From assembly GCA_902572155.1 (NCBI GenBank), contig CACGET010000003.1, positions 1-33,022 of the forward strand: DNA of 33,022 nucleotides, given 5' to 3'. The stretch's first letter is position 1; each line of letters begins with the position of its first letter. A program made the translations under genes and the position numbers. Below are positions 1 to 8,065 of this stretch, one piece after another. The notes under the pieces were generated by a model, which saw nothing but the letters and a program-made list of their open reading frames with translations, made no database searches and had not been told where the DNA came from. The DNA is from an uncultured Pelagibacteraceae bacterium (GTDB lineage: Bacteria; Pseudomonadota; Alphaproteobacteria; Pelagibacterales; Pelagibacteraceae).

Positions 1-1
1 T

Positions 2-565
2 AAAATTATAGCAACACTTAACAATTCTAAAAATGTAAATATTTCTAAAATTAAAAAAGATTTTTTAACAAATTCTTCTTGTGGTGTTTGTGGTAAATCA
101 TCTTTGGATGCATTAGAAATTATCAAGAAAGATAAAACTGATTCTGATCAACCAAAAATTACTAAACATGTAATTATTCATTCTCCAAATATACTGAAAA
201 CCAACCAATCAGAATTTAGCAAAACAGGAGGAATACACGCTAGCGGACTTTTTAACAGCAAGGGTGAGTTAATTAACTTGAGAGAAGATGTTGGAAGACA
301 TAACGCTTTGGACAAACTTATCGGCAATGCATTAAATAACGATCAAATTAGGCCAAAAGATCAATTTATTACATGTTCTGGCCGATTGAATTTTGAACTG
401 GTACAAAAGGTTTTAATGACTAATATTGGCATAATGATTGGGGTTGGTGCGCCAACTAGCCTAGCCATAGATCTAGCGAATAAATTTGACATGACCCTAA
501 TTGGTTTCGTAAAGAAGGATAGTTTTAACGTTTATACAAATAACAAAAAAGTTGTTGTAAATTAG
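2..565 (+). CDS. fdhD: FdhD/FdsC formate dehydrogenase accessory sulfurtransferase (5' end cut off by window)
   Basis: The open frame runs in from the left edge, so only the C-terminal 187 residues are visible and the true start lies outside; an ATG at 104 is internal. FdhD-family proteins carry sulfur from a cysteine desulfurase to the molybdenum cofactor of formate dehydrogenase. The family's paired cysteines are visible as SCGVCGK (Cys27 and Cys30 of the visible part), upstream of that internal ATG. Further family segments are GGIHASGLF, REDVGRHNALDKLIG and the glycine/alanine-rich stretch near MIGVGAPTSLAIDLA. The gene ends 17 bases before the formate dehydrogenase subunit genes on the same strand, matching its role as their maturation factor; FdsC of fds operons belongs to this family. 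Family assignment is very secure. Confidence 0.93.
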   Translation, partial: KIIATLNNSKNVNISKIKKDFLTNSSCGVCGKSSLDALEIIKKDKTDSDQPKITKHVIIHSPNILKTNQSEFSKTGGIHASGLFNSKGELINLREDVGRHNALDKLIGNALNNDQIRPKDQFITCSGRLNFELVQKVLMTNIGIMIGVGAPTSLAIDLANKFDMTLIGFVKKDSFNVYTNNKKVVVN

Positions 566-582
566 TAAAAAAAAAGGGTTTT

Positions 583-2238
583 GTGTCAAAAAATATTAGT
601 AATTTATCTGGCAGAATAGGTTTGAGAGATAATCTGTTTAAACAGATCTCGGAAAATAAGCTAAGTGAGTCTCCTAAGGATATCAACGAAATTGCTAAAG
701 AACATAATATTGGTGTTTCGACAATTCATGGCGCTGAATCTTTTTATGAATTTTTAAGACCTTCTCACCGTGAAAAAAAAGCATTTGTATGTAATGGTAG
801 CGCTTGCATGTGTGCAGGAACTCAAGAACCATTAAAGAAAAGATTAAAAGAAAAGCTTGGAGACGACAAAGTTGGTGAAATGTTCTGCCTTGGTTATTGT
901 TATGAAAATCATGCTTTTCATTATGATGGTCAAAATTATGCAGGTAATGATATCAATAAAATTGATGAAATAATTAGTGGAAACGATTTAGAACAAGAAA
1001 AATTTTATTCAGAAAGCTTTGCCTCAACAAGTTTTTTGATGGATGATAAGCTATCTGATATTGACAAATTTGAAAATCAATTAAAAAAATTTATTAATAC
1101 TGATAAACAAGAAATAATAAAATCATTATTAGACTCTAATTTAACTGGACGAGGTGGAGCTGGATTTCCAACAGGAATGAAATGGGATTTCTGCAGCAAA
1201 GCAAAGGGAGATAAAAAATATGTTATTTGTAATGCAGATGAAGGTGACTCAGGTGCTTACTCAGACAGATATCTCTTAGAGGATCAGGCTTTAAAAGTAA
1301 TTTTTGGAATGGTTGTTTGTGGATATGTTATCGGAAGTGATGAAGGAGTTTTATATATTAGAGGAGAATATCCAAAATCAATTGAGTCATTAAATGCATC
1401 AATTAATTTATTAAAAAAACAAGGCTTGTTGGGTGATAATATTTTAGGAACAGATTTTTCTTTCGATTTAGGAATATGTATTGGCCAAGGCGCATACATA
1501 TGTGGAGAAGAAACTGCGTTAATAGCATCTATTGAAGGTAGAAGAGCTGAAGTTGATGTGAGACCGCCATTTCCAGTTACAGAGGGTTTATATAAAAAAC
1601 CAACTGTAGTAAATAATGTAGAAACCCTAGCTGCAGCAGCTGGTATACTTTTAAATGGTGCAGAAAAATTTTCTGTAATTGGTAATAAAAAATCAGCAGG
1701 CACTAAATTAGTTTGCTTTGATAGTTTTTTTAATAATCCAGGTGTTTATGAAATAGAAATGGGAACACCCATGAAAAAAGTTTTGTATGATATTGGTGGT
1801 GGATTTAAGGAAGATATAAAAGCATTACAAATTGGTGGTCCATTAGGAGGTGTTATTCCTATTGCTGAAGCTGAAAAACTAAATTTAGATTTTCAAGAAT
1901 TTACTACAGCTGGATTTATGCTTGGACACGCAAGTATAGTTAGTATTCCTAAAGATTTTCCAATGGTTGAATATATTCATCACTTATTTGAATTTACTGC
2001 AGAAGAATCATGTGGAAAATGTTTTCCAGGTAGACTTGGTTCTTATAGAGGTAAAGAGATGTTTGATCAGTTAAAGAGTAAAAAGACCAAAATACCCTTA
2101 AAAGTGTTAAATGATTTGCTAATAACAATGAAAAAGGGTTGTTTATGTGCGCTTTGTGGAGCAATTCCTACTCCAATAATGAACATTCTTAAGTACTTTG
2201 GAGACGAAATGAAAAATGATATGGTTAAAGAAAATTAA
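583..2238 (+). CDS. fdsB: NAD-dependent formate dehydrogenase diaphorase subunit, fused FdsG-FdsB (NuoE-NuoF type)
   Basis: This 551-residue protein passes electrons from the formate-oxidising subunit to NAD+ in the cytoplasm. Residues 1-135 are a NuoE/FdsG-like thioredoxin fold with [2Fe-2S] ligands Cys70, Cys75, Cys102 and Cys106 (C-x4-C, C-x3-C). Residues 150-551 are NuoF/FdsB-like: FMN loop GRGGAGFPTGMKW (189-201), CNADEGDSGAYSDR (216-229), and a nucleotide-binding GAYICGEETALIASIEGRR. The C-terminal [4Fe-4S] region is odd: the usual CGxCxPCR reads CGKCFPGR, so the third ligand is Gly483, while the last-ligand region reads CLCALCG with Cys520, Cys522 and Cys525. A fused FdsG-FdsB is also known from Methylobacterium Fdh1B. 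The GTG start at 583 follows an A-rich run with AGGG. The stop shares one base with the next ATG (TAATG), suggesting translational coupling. Confidence 0.92.
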   Translation: MSKNISNLSGRIGLRDNLFKQISENKLSESPKDINEIAKEHNIGVSTIHGAESFYEFLRPSHREKKAFVCNGSACMCAGTQEPLKKRLKEKLGDDKVGEMFCLGYCYENHAFHYDGQNYAGNDINKIDEIISGNDLEQEKFYSESFASTSFLMDDKLSDIDKFENQLKKFINTDKQEIIKSLLDSNLTGRGGAGFPTGMKWDFCSKAKGDKKYVICNADEGDSGAYSDRYLLEDQALKVIFGMVVCGYVIGSDEGVLYIRGEYPKSIESLNASINLLKKQGLLGDNILGTDFSFDLGICIGQGAYICGEETALIASIEGRRAEVDVRPPFPVTEGLYKKPTVVNNVETLAAAAGILLNGAEKFSVIGNKKSAGTKLVCFDSFFNNPGVYEIEMGTPMKKVLYDIGGGFKEDIKALQIGGPLGGVIPIAEAEKLNLDFQEFTTAGFMLGHASIVSIPKDFPMVEYIHHLFEFTAEESCGKCFPGRLGSYRGKEMFDQLKSKKTKIPLKVLNDLLITMKKGCLCALCGAIPTPIMNILKYFGDEMKNDMVKEN

Positions 2239-5006
2239 TGAGTTCTGAAAAAAGAAAAATTGCATACATTGATGGTAAACCATATGAAATTGGTCCTAAT
2301 CATACATCTATATTAAAATTTGTTAAAAGCTATGTAGGTGAAAAAAAAGTTCCAACCCTTTGTGATGATCCTAACTTAGCTCCATACGGAGCATGCAGAG
2401 TGTGTTCAGTAGAAGTGGCTTTAGAGAAAGATGGTCCTACTAGAATTGTTGCTTCATGTCATACACCAGTTGCTGAAAACCAACATATTTTTACAACTAA
2501 TGAAGGGTTAACAGATCTAAGAAAAAATATTGTTGAATTAGTATTAACAGATCACCCTATGGAATGTGATACCTGTGAGGTAAATAATAATTGTGAACTT
2601 CAAACAGTTGCAAATGATTTAGGAATTTCAGATCACAGATATAATTCTCCTAAACAACATAAAGGAATTCCAAGAGATACATCTCATGATTATATGAGAA
2701 TGAATTTAGATAACTGTATCAACTGTGGAAGATGTGTTAGAGCATGTGATGAAATTCAAGGATCATTTGTTTTAACAATGAGCGGAAGAGGTTTTGAGTC
2801 TAGAATTACTACTGACAATGATATGGTGTTTGGGGACTCATCTTGTGTTTCTTGTGGTGCATGTGCGCACACTTGTCCTACAGATGCTATTTCAGATGTG
2901 TTTCAATCTAAATCTGCAGCTGTAGACAAAAAAGTTAGAACAACTTGTTCTTATTGTGGTGTAGGCTGTAATTTAGAAGCTTCAATAAAAGATGAAAAAG
3001 TTGTAGCAATTGATACTCCCAAAGAAACTGATGTTAATGCTGGACATACTTGTATCAAAGGTAGATATGCTTTTAGTTTTTATGACCACCCTGACAGATT
3101 AAAAACTCCATTAATAAAAAGAAATGGAAAGTTTGAGGAAGCTTCTTGGGATGAAGCTTATGATTTTATCAAAAAAGAAATGAATAGAATTGTGAAAGAT
3201 AATGGTCCAGATGCATTTGCAGGTATTTCATCCGCCAGATGTACAAATGAAGAAAACTATGTTTTTCAAAAAATGATAAGAGCAGCTGTTGGTACAAACA
3301 GTGTTGATTGTTGTGCAAGGATTTGTCATTCACCGACAGCATGGGGAATGCAACAAACATTTGGAACCGGTGCAGCAACTAATTCTACAGAAGATATTTA
3401 TCATGCAGATTGTTTCATAGTAATTGGAGCAAACCCTACAAATGCTCATCCTGTAACAGGTGCAAAAATTAAACAACAAGTAATGAAAGGGAAAAAACTA
3501 ATTGTACTAGATCCAGTTACTACTGAACTAGCAAGACTAGCTGATTACCACATTAAACTTAGACCAGGAACTAACGTAGCTGTTCTTAACATGATGTTGC
3601 ACTTTATTATCAAACATAAATTATATAACGCAGATTTTGTAAGAGATAGAACAGAAGGTTTTGAAAACTTTTTAAAAGAAATTGAAAGACAAGATGTTGA
3701 TAAATTAGCTAAAGTAGCAGGTGTTGACAAACAATTAGTTAAAGAAGCAGCTATAGCTTATGCAACTGCAAATAATTCAATGGAATTTCATGGTTTAGGA
3801 GTTACAGAACAAGAGCAAGGATCAAAAACTGTAATGTTAATTGCAGATCTTGCTATGATCACTGGAAATATTGGAAGAAAAGGTGTTGGTGTAAATCCAC
3901 TTAGAGGCCAAAACAATGTTCAAGGAGCAGCTGATATGGGTTGTCAACCTCACCAAGGTGCAGGATATTTTGAAGTATCAGATGAAAAAAATCAAAAATT
4001 TTATACTGAAAAGTATGGAGTAACTCATCCAACCAAAGCTGGTTTGAAAATTCCACAAATGTTTGAAGCTGCAATTGATAAAGAATTAAAAGGTCTATGG
4101 ATTATTGGTGAAGATATCGTTCAAACAGATCCTAATAGTGCTCATGTTGTTGAAGCAATGAATTCATTAGAGCTTTTAGTTGTCCAAGAAATATTTATGA
4201 GTGAAACTGCGAAACTTGCAACCGTAGTATTACCAGGAACTACTTTCTTAGAAAAAGATGGTACATTTACAAATACAGAAAGAAGAATTCAAAGAGTTAA
4301 TAGAGCTGTTCCTCCACTACCCGGAACAAAACCAGATGGACTAATTGTAACTGATATGATGCAAAAACTTGGATTTGATCAACCTACATATGATGCTGAT
4401 CAAGTTTTAGGGGAGATTGCAGATATTGTTCCTTTCTTTAAAGGTGTTACGAGAGAAAGACTTGGAAAACTAGGTTTACAATGGCCAGTAAAAGAGGATG
4501 GAACTGATACACAAATTCTTCATACTGAAACATTTAAATTAGGAAAAGGTAGATTAAAAAATTTTGACTGGAAAGAGTCTAGCGAGATAGAGGCGAACCA
4601 CAAAGATTATCCATTGATATTAACAACAAGTAGAGTTTTGCAACACTATAATGCAGCGACAATGACTAGAAGAACTAAGAATATTAATATTGTAGACGAA
4701 GATGTTCTTTTAATTCATCCAAATGATGCAGCTAATAGAGATCTTAATACTGGAGATATTGGAAGACTCTATTCTGGAAGAGGTGAAGTAGCTTTAAAAG
4801 TAGAGGTTACTGATAAGGTTAAAGAGGGTATAGTATTTACAACATTTCATTTTCCAGAGCATATGGTTAATATGGTTACAGGACATGGCAAAGATGAGGA
4901 AACAATGTGCGCAGAATACAAAGTATCTTCTGTAGAAGTTCAGAAAATTTCAAACCAATTTAAAACAGAAGTAAAACCAAAAGAACATCAAGCTGAAGTT
5001 AGTTAA
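2238..5006 (+). CDS. fdsA: NAD-dependent formate dehydrogenase alpha (molybdopterin) subunit, cysteine type
   Basis: The 922-residue catalytic subunit oxidises formate to CO2 at a bis-MGD molybdenum or tungsten centre. In order: a [2Fe-2S] domain (Cys42, 53, 56, 74), a His-ligated [4Fe-4S] cluster (His106, Cys110, 113, 119), two ferredoxin clusters (Cys160/163/166/170 and Cys203/206/209/213), the proximal [4Fe-4S] of the Mo domain (Cys237, 240, 244, 272), then the molybdopterin oxidoreductase core and a C-terminal MGD-binding domain from about 800. The metal ligand is Cys363 in DCCARICHSPT, followed by His364, so this is a cysteine and not a selenocysteine enzyme. Length and cluster count match FdsA/Fdh1A. 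It overlaps the diaphorase gene by one base, and selO begins 5 bases after it. No separate FdsD-type small subunit follows. Confidence 0.95.
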   Translation: MSSEKRKIAYIDGKPYEIGPNHTSILKFVKSYVGEKKVPTLCDDPNLAPYGACRVCSVEVALEKDGPTRIVASCHTPVAENQHIFTTNEGLTDLRKNIVELVLTDHPMECDTCEVNNNCELQTVANDLGISDHRYNSPKQHKGIPRDTSHDYMRMNLDNCINCGRCVRACDEIQGSFVLTMSGRGFESRITTDNDMVFGDSSCVSCGACAHTCPTDAISDVFQSKSAAVDKKVRTTCSYCGVGCNLEASIKDEKVVAIDTPKETDVNAGHTCIKGRYAFSFYDHPDRLKTPLIKRNGKFEEASWDEAYDFIKKEMNRIVKDNGPDAFAGISSARCTNEENYVFQKMIRAAVGTNSVDCCARICHSPTAWGMQQTFGTGAATNSTEDIYHADCFIVIGANPTNAHPVTGAKIKQQVMKGKKLIVLDPVTTELARLADYHIKLRPGTNVAVLNMMLHFIIKHKLYNADFVRDRTEGFENFLKEIERQDVDKLAKVAGVDKQLVKEAAIAYATANNSMEFHGLGVTEQEQGSKTVMLIADLAMITGNIGRKGVGVNPLRGQNNVQGAADMGCQPHQGAGYFEVSDEKNQKFYTEKYGVTHPTKAGLKIPQMFEAAIDKELKGLWIIGEDIVQTDPNSAHVVEAMNSLELLVVQEIFMSETAKLATVVLPGTTFLEKDGTFTNTERRIQRVNRAVPPLPGTKPDGLIVTDMMQKLGFDQPTYDADQVLGEIADIVPFFKGVTRERLGKLGLQWPVKEDGTDTQILHTETFKLGKGRLKNFDWKESSEIEANHKDYPLILTTSRVLQHYNAATMTRRTKNINIVDEDVLLIHPNDAANRDLNTGDIGRLYSGRGEVALKVEVTDKVKEGIVFTTFHFPEHMVNMVTGHGKDEETMCAEYKVSSVEVQKISNQFKTEVKPKEHQAEVS

Positions 5007-5011
5007 TTAAA

Positions 5012-6463
5012 ATGACCATAGGATGGCATTTTGATAATACTTATTCAAAATTACCTGATACTTTTAAAGAAAACATTAAACCCACCCCAGTCAACGAACC
5101 TGAGATAGTAATCCTTAATAATGATTTGGCAGAAAAATTAAATCTTGATTTTTCTAAAGTTGATTCAAAAAATTTAGCACAGATATTTTCTGGAAATTCA
5201 TTACCTGATGGAGCAAATACTATTGCTCAAGCTTATGCAGGACATCAATTTGGTCATTTTACAATGCTTGGTGATGGAAGAGCAGTACTTTTAGGTGAAC
5301 ATTTAGTTAATAAAAACAGCCGTTTTGATATTCAATTTAAAGGTTCTGGAAAGACCTCATTTTCAAGAAGAGGTGATGGAAGAGCAGTACTAGGTCCAAT
5401 GCTAAGAGAATATCTTATCAGTGAAGCAATTTATGCTTTAGGTATACCAACTACAAGAAGTCTAGCAGTTGTTAAAACTGGTGAAGAAGTTGTCAGAGAA
5501 CAATTGATGCAAGGGGCTATATTAACTCGAGTAGCTTCAAGTCATATTCGTGTTGGAACTTTTCAATATATCGCTGCCAAACAAAATATAAAAGATTTAC
5601 AATTACTAATTGATTATACAATTGATAGACATTTTCCAGAAATTCAATCATCAAAGTCTAAAACATTAGATTTATTGAATCTTGTAATGGATAAGCAGTG
5701 CCAATTGGTTGTGGATTGGATGCGAGTTGGTTTTATTCATGGTGTAATGAATACTGATAATATGGCAATTTCCGGAGAAACTATTGATTATGGCCCCTGT
5801 GCATTTATGGATCAATATGATCCTCAAACTGTTTTTAGTTCAATAGATCAATTTGGAAGATATTCTTTTGAAAATCAACCAAGAATAACAAAATGGAACT
5901 TGGCAAGATTTGCTGAGTGTATTGTTAACCTTATTGATAAAGATGAAGATAAAGCAATAAAAATTGCTACTGAAACTATAAATAATTTTGAAAAAATTTA
6001 TGAAAAAAAGTGGCTTAATATGATGCGAAATAAATTAGGTTTATTTGGAGAGAACAAAGATGATAAAAAATTAATTTTAGAACTTTTAAATTGGATGAAA
6101 GATAAAAAAGCAGACTATACTAATACTTTTTGTTATTTAATGAAAATAAGTGATATCAAAGATCAGATTTATAAAGATGAGAGTTTTAAAAAATGGCAAA
6201 AACTTTGGTATAAACGTCTAGATTTGAATAAAGTATCTGAGGAAAAATATCTCAAACTAATGAGATCTACAAACCCTCTAATTATACCGAGAAACCATAA
6301 TGTTGAAGAAGCTCTTAAAGCTGCAAGTAAAAATGATTTTCAGTTGTTTAATGAATTATTAGAAGTTTTAAAGACACCTTATAAATCTAAAGAAAACATT
6401 TCTAAATTTTTAGAACCTGCTCCAGTCTCTAAAGAAAAATACCAAACATTTTGTGGAACATAG
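5012..6463 (+). CDS. selO: Protein adenylyltransferase SelO (YdiU/UPF0061 family pseudokinase)
   Basis: SelO enzymes transfer AMP from ATP to hydroxyl side chains of target proteins and are linked to redox stress. The protein has 483 residues (E. coli 478). Visible motifs are AQAYAGHQFGHF, LGDGRAVLLGE, FDIQFKGSGKTSFSRRGDGRAVLGPMLREYL, and the active-site segment NTDNMAISGETIDYGP with Asp249/Asn250 and metal ligand Asp259 (compare Asp252, Asn253 and Asp262 in the Pseudomonas enzyme). The C-terminal Cys481 in TFCGT sits where eukaryotic SelO has selenocysteine. With Cys263 it matches the E. coli pair Cys272/Cys476, which forms a regulatory disulfide. The ATG lies 5 bases after fdsA, probably in the same transcript; no clear Shine-Dalgarno is seen. 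It converges on the next gene with a 4-base gap. Confidence 0.94.
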   Translation: MTIGWHFDNTYSKLPDTFKENIKPTPVNEPEIVILNNDLAEKLNLDFSKVDSKNLAQIFSGNSLPDGANTIAQAYAGHQFGHFTMLGDGRAVLLGEHLVNKNSRFDIQFKGSGKTSFSRRGDGRAVLGPMLREYLISEAIYALGIPTTRSLAVVKTGEEVVREQLMQGAILTRVASSHIRVGTFQYIAAKQNIKDLQLLIDYTIDRHFPEIQSSKSKTLDLLNLVMDKQCQLVVDWMRVGFIHGVMNTDNMAISGETIDYGPCAFMDQYDPQTVFSSIDQFGRYSFENQPRITKWNLARFAECIVNLIDKDEDKAIKIATETINNFEKIYEKKWLNMMRNKLGLFGENKDDKKLILELLNWMKDKKADYTNTFCYLMKISDIKDQIYKDESFKKWQKLWYKRLDLNKVSEEKYLKLMRSTNPLIIPRNHNVEEALKAASKNDFQLFNELLEVLKTPYKSKENISKFLEPAPVSKEKYQTFCGT

Positions 6464-6467
6464 TTTT

Positions 6468-7571
6468 TTAAAGAACGTATGGTTCTGGTCTAGCTTTTTC
6501 ACCTAATACTCTCTCTACTGCCATATTACTTATATCAATAGATTGATATGAGCCAGTTGTAATCAATTCTGTTAAGGCTCTACCAATGCCAGGAGCCTGC
6601 ATTAAACCTCTACCTGTAAAACCTGTTGCTAAATAAACATTTTCAAATTTTGGATGTTTTCCGACAACTGCATTGTTGTCCAGTCTATTACAATCATAAT
6701 AACCAGCCCAACCTCCTGTTAATTTTAATTCTTCAAATGCAGGTATTCTCTGTGCAAGAGCAGGCCAAACTAATTCTTCAAAATCATCCCATGCTGGCTC
6801 TAGATCTTCAGCTCCAAAAACAGATTTTGGTGATCCAGCTAAATATTCTTTACCTTCAGGTCTCCAATAAACACCTGTGGTTAGATCTCCAGTCAAAGGC
6901 ATTTCTGGAATATGTTTAGGGCATTTTACTCTAAAAACTGTATGTTTTTGTGGTTCAACTGGAATATCCTCTAGCAATTCTTTTGTCCAACATCCTGCAG
7001 CAGATATGATTGTTTTAGCTTTAATTTCTGAAAGACTTTTAACCTCACCTTTTATAAACACTGCACCAAGTTCTATTGCTTTACTTTTTAAAGCGCTATG
7101 AAATAAAAAAGGATCTATCCATCCTTCACTTTTGTTATCAGTAAAAGTTGCTGTTTCAATACCTTCATTATTTATATATGGAAAAAATTTTGAAAGTTCA
7201 GATCCTTTAATATTTTTTGTACCAGCATCACATGCTTTATGATTTTCTAATGCCTCATATTGTTCTTCAGCATGCTCAGAGCCAAACATCAATAAATATC
7301 CATTTGGAACCATGCTAGCTGTAGGATTAGGATTCTTCTCTGTTTTTAATAATTCTGGAATTTGAAAAATAAATTCTCTTGCAAACTTTCCTAATAAAAT
7401 ATTTTCTTTTTGATAAAATTGTCTTCTAAAACCACCTAATGAAAGAGGAAAAGATGCAGTTTTATATGTGGGGTCTCTCTCTATAACTTTTACTTTTCTA
7501 CCTTCTTTTGAGAGAAAGTATGCTGAAGCTGCACCAATTATACCACCGCCAATTATTACAACATCATCCAT
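6468..7571 (-). CDS. FAD-dependent oxidoreductase of the DAO family, FOXRED1-like
   Basis: The protein has 367 residues from the chosen ATG at 7571. That start puts the FAD-binding Rossmann motif at the N terminus (GGGIIG at 8-13, acidic Glu31), as is usual. A longer frame opening at 7625 would add 18 residues before the fold and overlap the upstream gene. The middle contains a substrate-binding beta sheet. The C-terminal segment GWAGYYDCNRLDNNAVVGKH, then YLATGFTGRGLMQAPGIGRA, closely resembles the C terminus of mitochondrial FOXRED1, a complex I assembly factor, and related sarcosine/dimethylglycine-type oxidases. The substrate cannot be read from sequence; a small secondary or tertiary amine or D-amino acid is possible. 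It follows tspO by 2 bases on the same strand, so the two probably share a transcript. Confidence 0.85.
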   Translation of the reverse strand: MDDVVIIGGGIIGAASAYFLSKEGRKVKVIERDPTYKTASFPLSLGGFRRQFYQKENILLGKFAREFIFQIPELLKTEKNPNPTASMVPNGYLLMFGSEHAEEQYEALENHKACDAGTKNIKGSELSKFFPYINNEGIETATFTDNKSEGWIDPFLFHSALKSKAIELGAVFIKGEVKSLSEIKAKTIISAAGCWTKELLEDIPVEPQKHTVFRVKCPKHIPEMPLTGDLTTGVYWRPEGKEYLAGSPKSVFGAEDLEPAWDDFEELVWPALAQRIPAFEELKLTGGWAGYYDCNRLDNNAVVGKHPKFENVYLATGFTGRGLMQAPGIGRALTELITTGSYQSIDISNMAVERVLGEKARPEPYVL

Positions 7572-7573
7572 AA

Positions 7574-8041
7574 CTAATTTAAATAATATATACTTAAATT
7601 GAGCACTAGTGCAAAGCAGCTCCAAAGTAAATAGGGAATCATCAAATATGAACTAATTAAATTGACACGTTTAAAATTTTTAATGAGAATAATTATCATA
7701 ATAATAAGAGCAATTAAAACTAAGACTGAAATTAAGATTTTATGAAATACGAAAAATGTAATACTCCAAGTTGTATTAATTATTATATGAATAAAATAGA
7801 TATATATTGTTTTCATGTCTCTGTTTTTACTGTGCCAAAATAACCAAATAGCTATCGTCATCATTAAATAAAGAGTTGTCCAAACTGGAGCAAAAATCCA
7901 ATCTGGTGGACTAAACGATGGTCTAATTATTGATGAATACCAAGGTTCTTTAAAATTGACTGTGGCCATTCCACCAATTAAAGAAGCTGAAAAAGTGATG
8001 ATTAAAAAAAGTATAAATGTTAAAAATTTATTTTTAAGCAT
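7574..8041 (-). CDS. tspO: TspO/MBR family membrane protein
   Basis: This is a small inner-membrane protein (155 residues from the preferred start) with five predicted hydrophobic segments. The family signature is clear: PWYSSIIRPSFSPPDWIFAP followed by VWTTLYLMM, with conserved Trp and Pro residues, and a C-terminal segment with LLWSCFALVLNLSIYYLN. Bacterial TspO proteins bind porphyrins and are tied to tetrapyrrole and oxidative-stress control; that role here is inference. The start is uncertain. An ATG at 8062 adds MLMYIII but leaves only three bases to the divergent SDR start codon. The ATG at 8041 (MLKNKF) begins directly at the first membrane segment and is preferred. The FOXRED1-like gene follows by 2 bases. 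Confidence 0.9.
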   Translation of the reverse strand: MLKNKFLTFILFLIITFSASLIGGMATVNFKEPWYSSIIRPSFSPPDWIFAPVWTTLYLMMTIAIWLFWHSKNRDMKTIYIYFIHIIINTTWSITFFVFHKILISVLVLIALIIMIIILIKNFKRVNLISSYLMIPYLLWSCFALVLNLSIYYLN

Positions 8042-8065
8042 AATAATAATATACATTAACATAAG

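Noticed and set aside
104..106. ATG at 104 as the start of a short FdhD protein
   Set aside because: The same frame is open to the window edge and contains the family motif SCGVCGK upstream of this ATG, so the gene starts outside the window.
1284..1703. Long antisense open frame inside the formate dehydrogenase diaphorase gene
   Set aside because: It mirrors the codons of a strongly conserved gene, has no family features, and no ribosome binding site. Similar antisense frames at 3169-3378, 3545-3730, 6626-7101, 12930-13238, 19349-19696, 20085-20300, 20845-21117, 22069-22359 and 27179-27367 were discarded for the same reason.
2238..5006. Selenocysteine in formate dehydrogenase
   Set aside because: The metal-ligand codon is TGT (Cys363) and there is no in-frame TGA.
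6472..6486. AGAAC / GTTCT hairpin at the selO end as a terminator
   Set aside because: The stem is only 5 bp, lies inside the last codons of the convergent gene and has no T tract.
7572..7625. N-terminal extension of the FOXRED1-like protein
   Set aside because: It would place 18 unrelated residues before the Rossmann fold and overlap the end of tspO; the ATG at 7571 gives a normal FAD-protein start.
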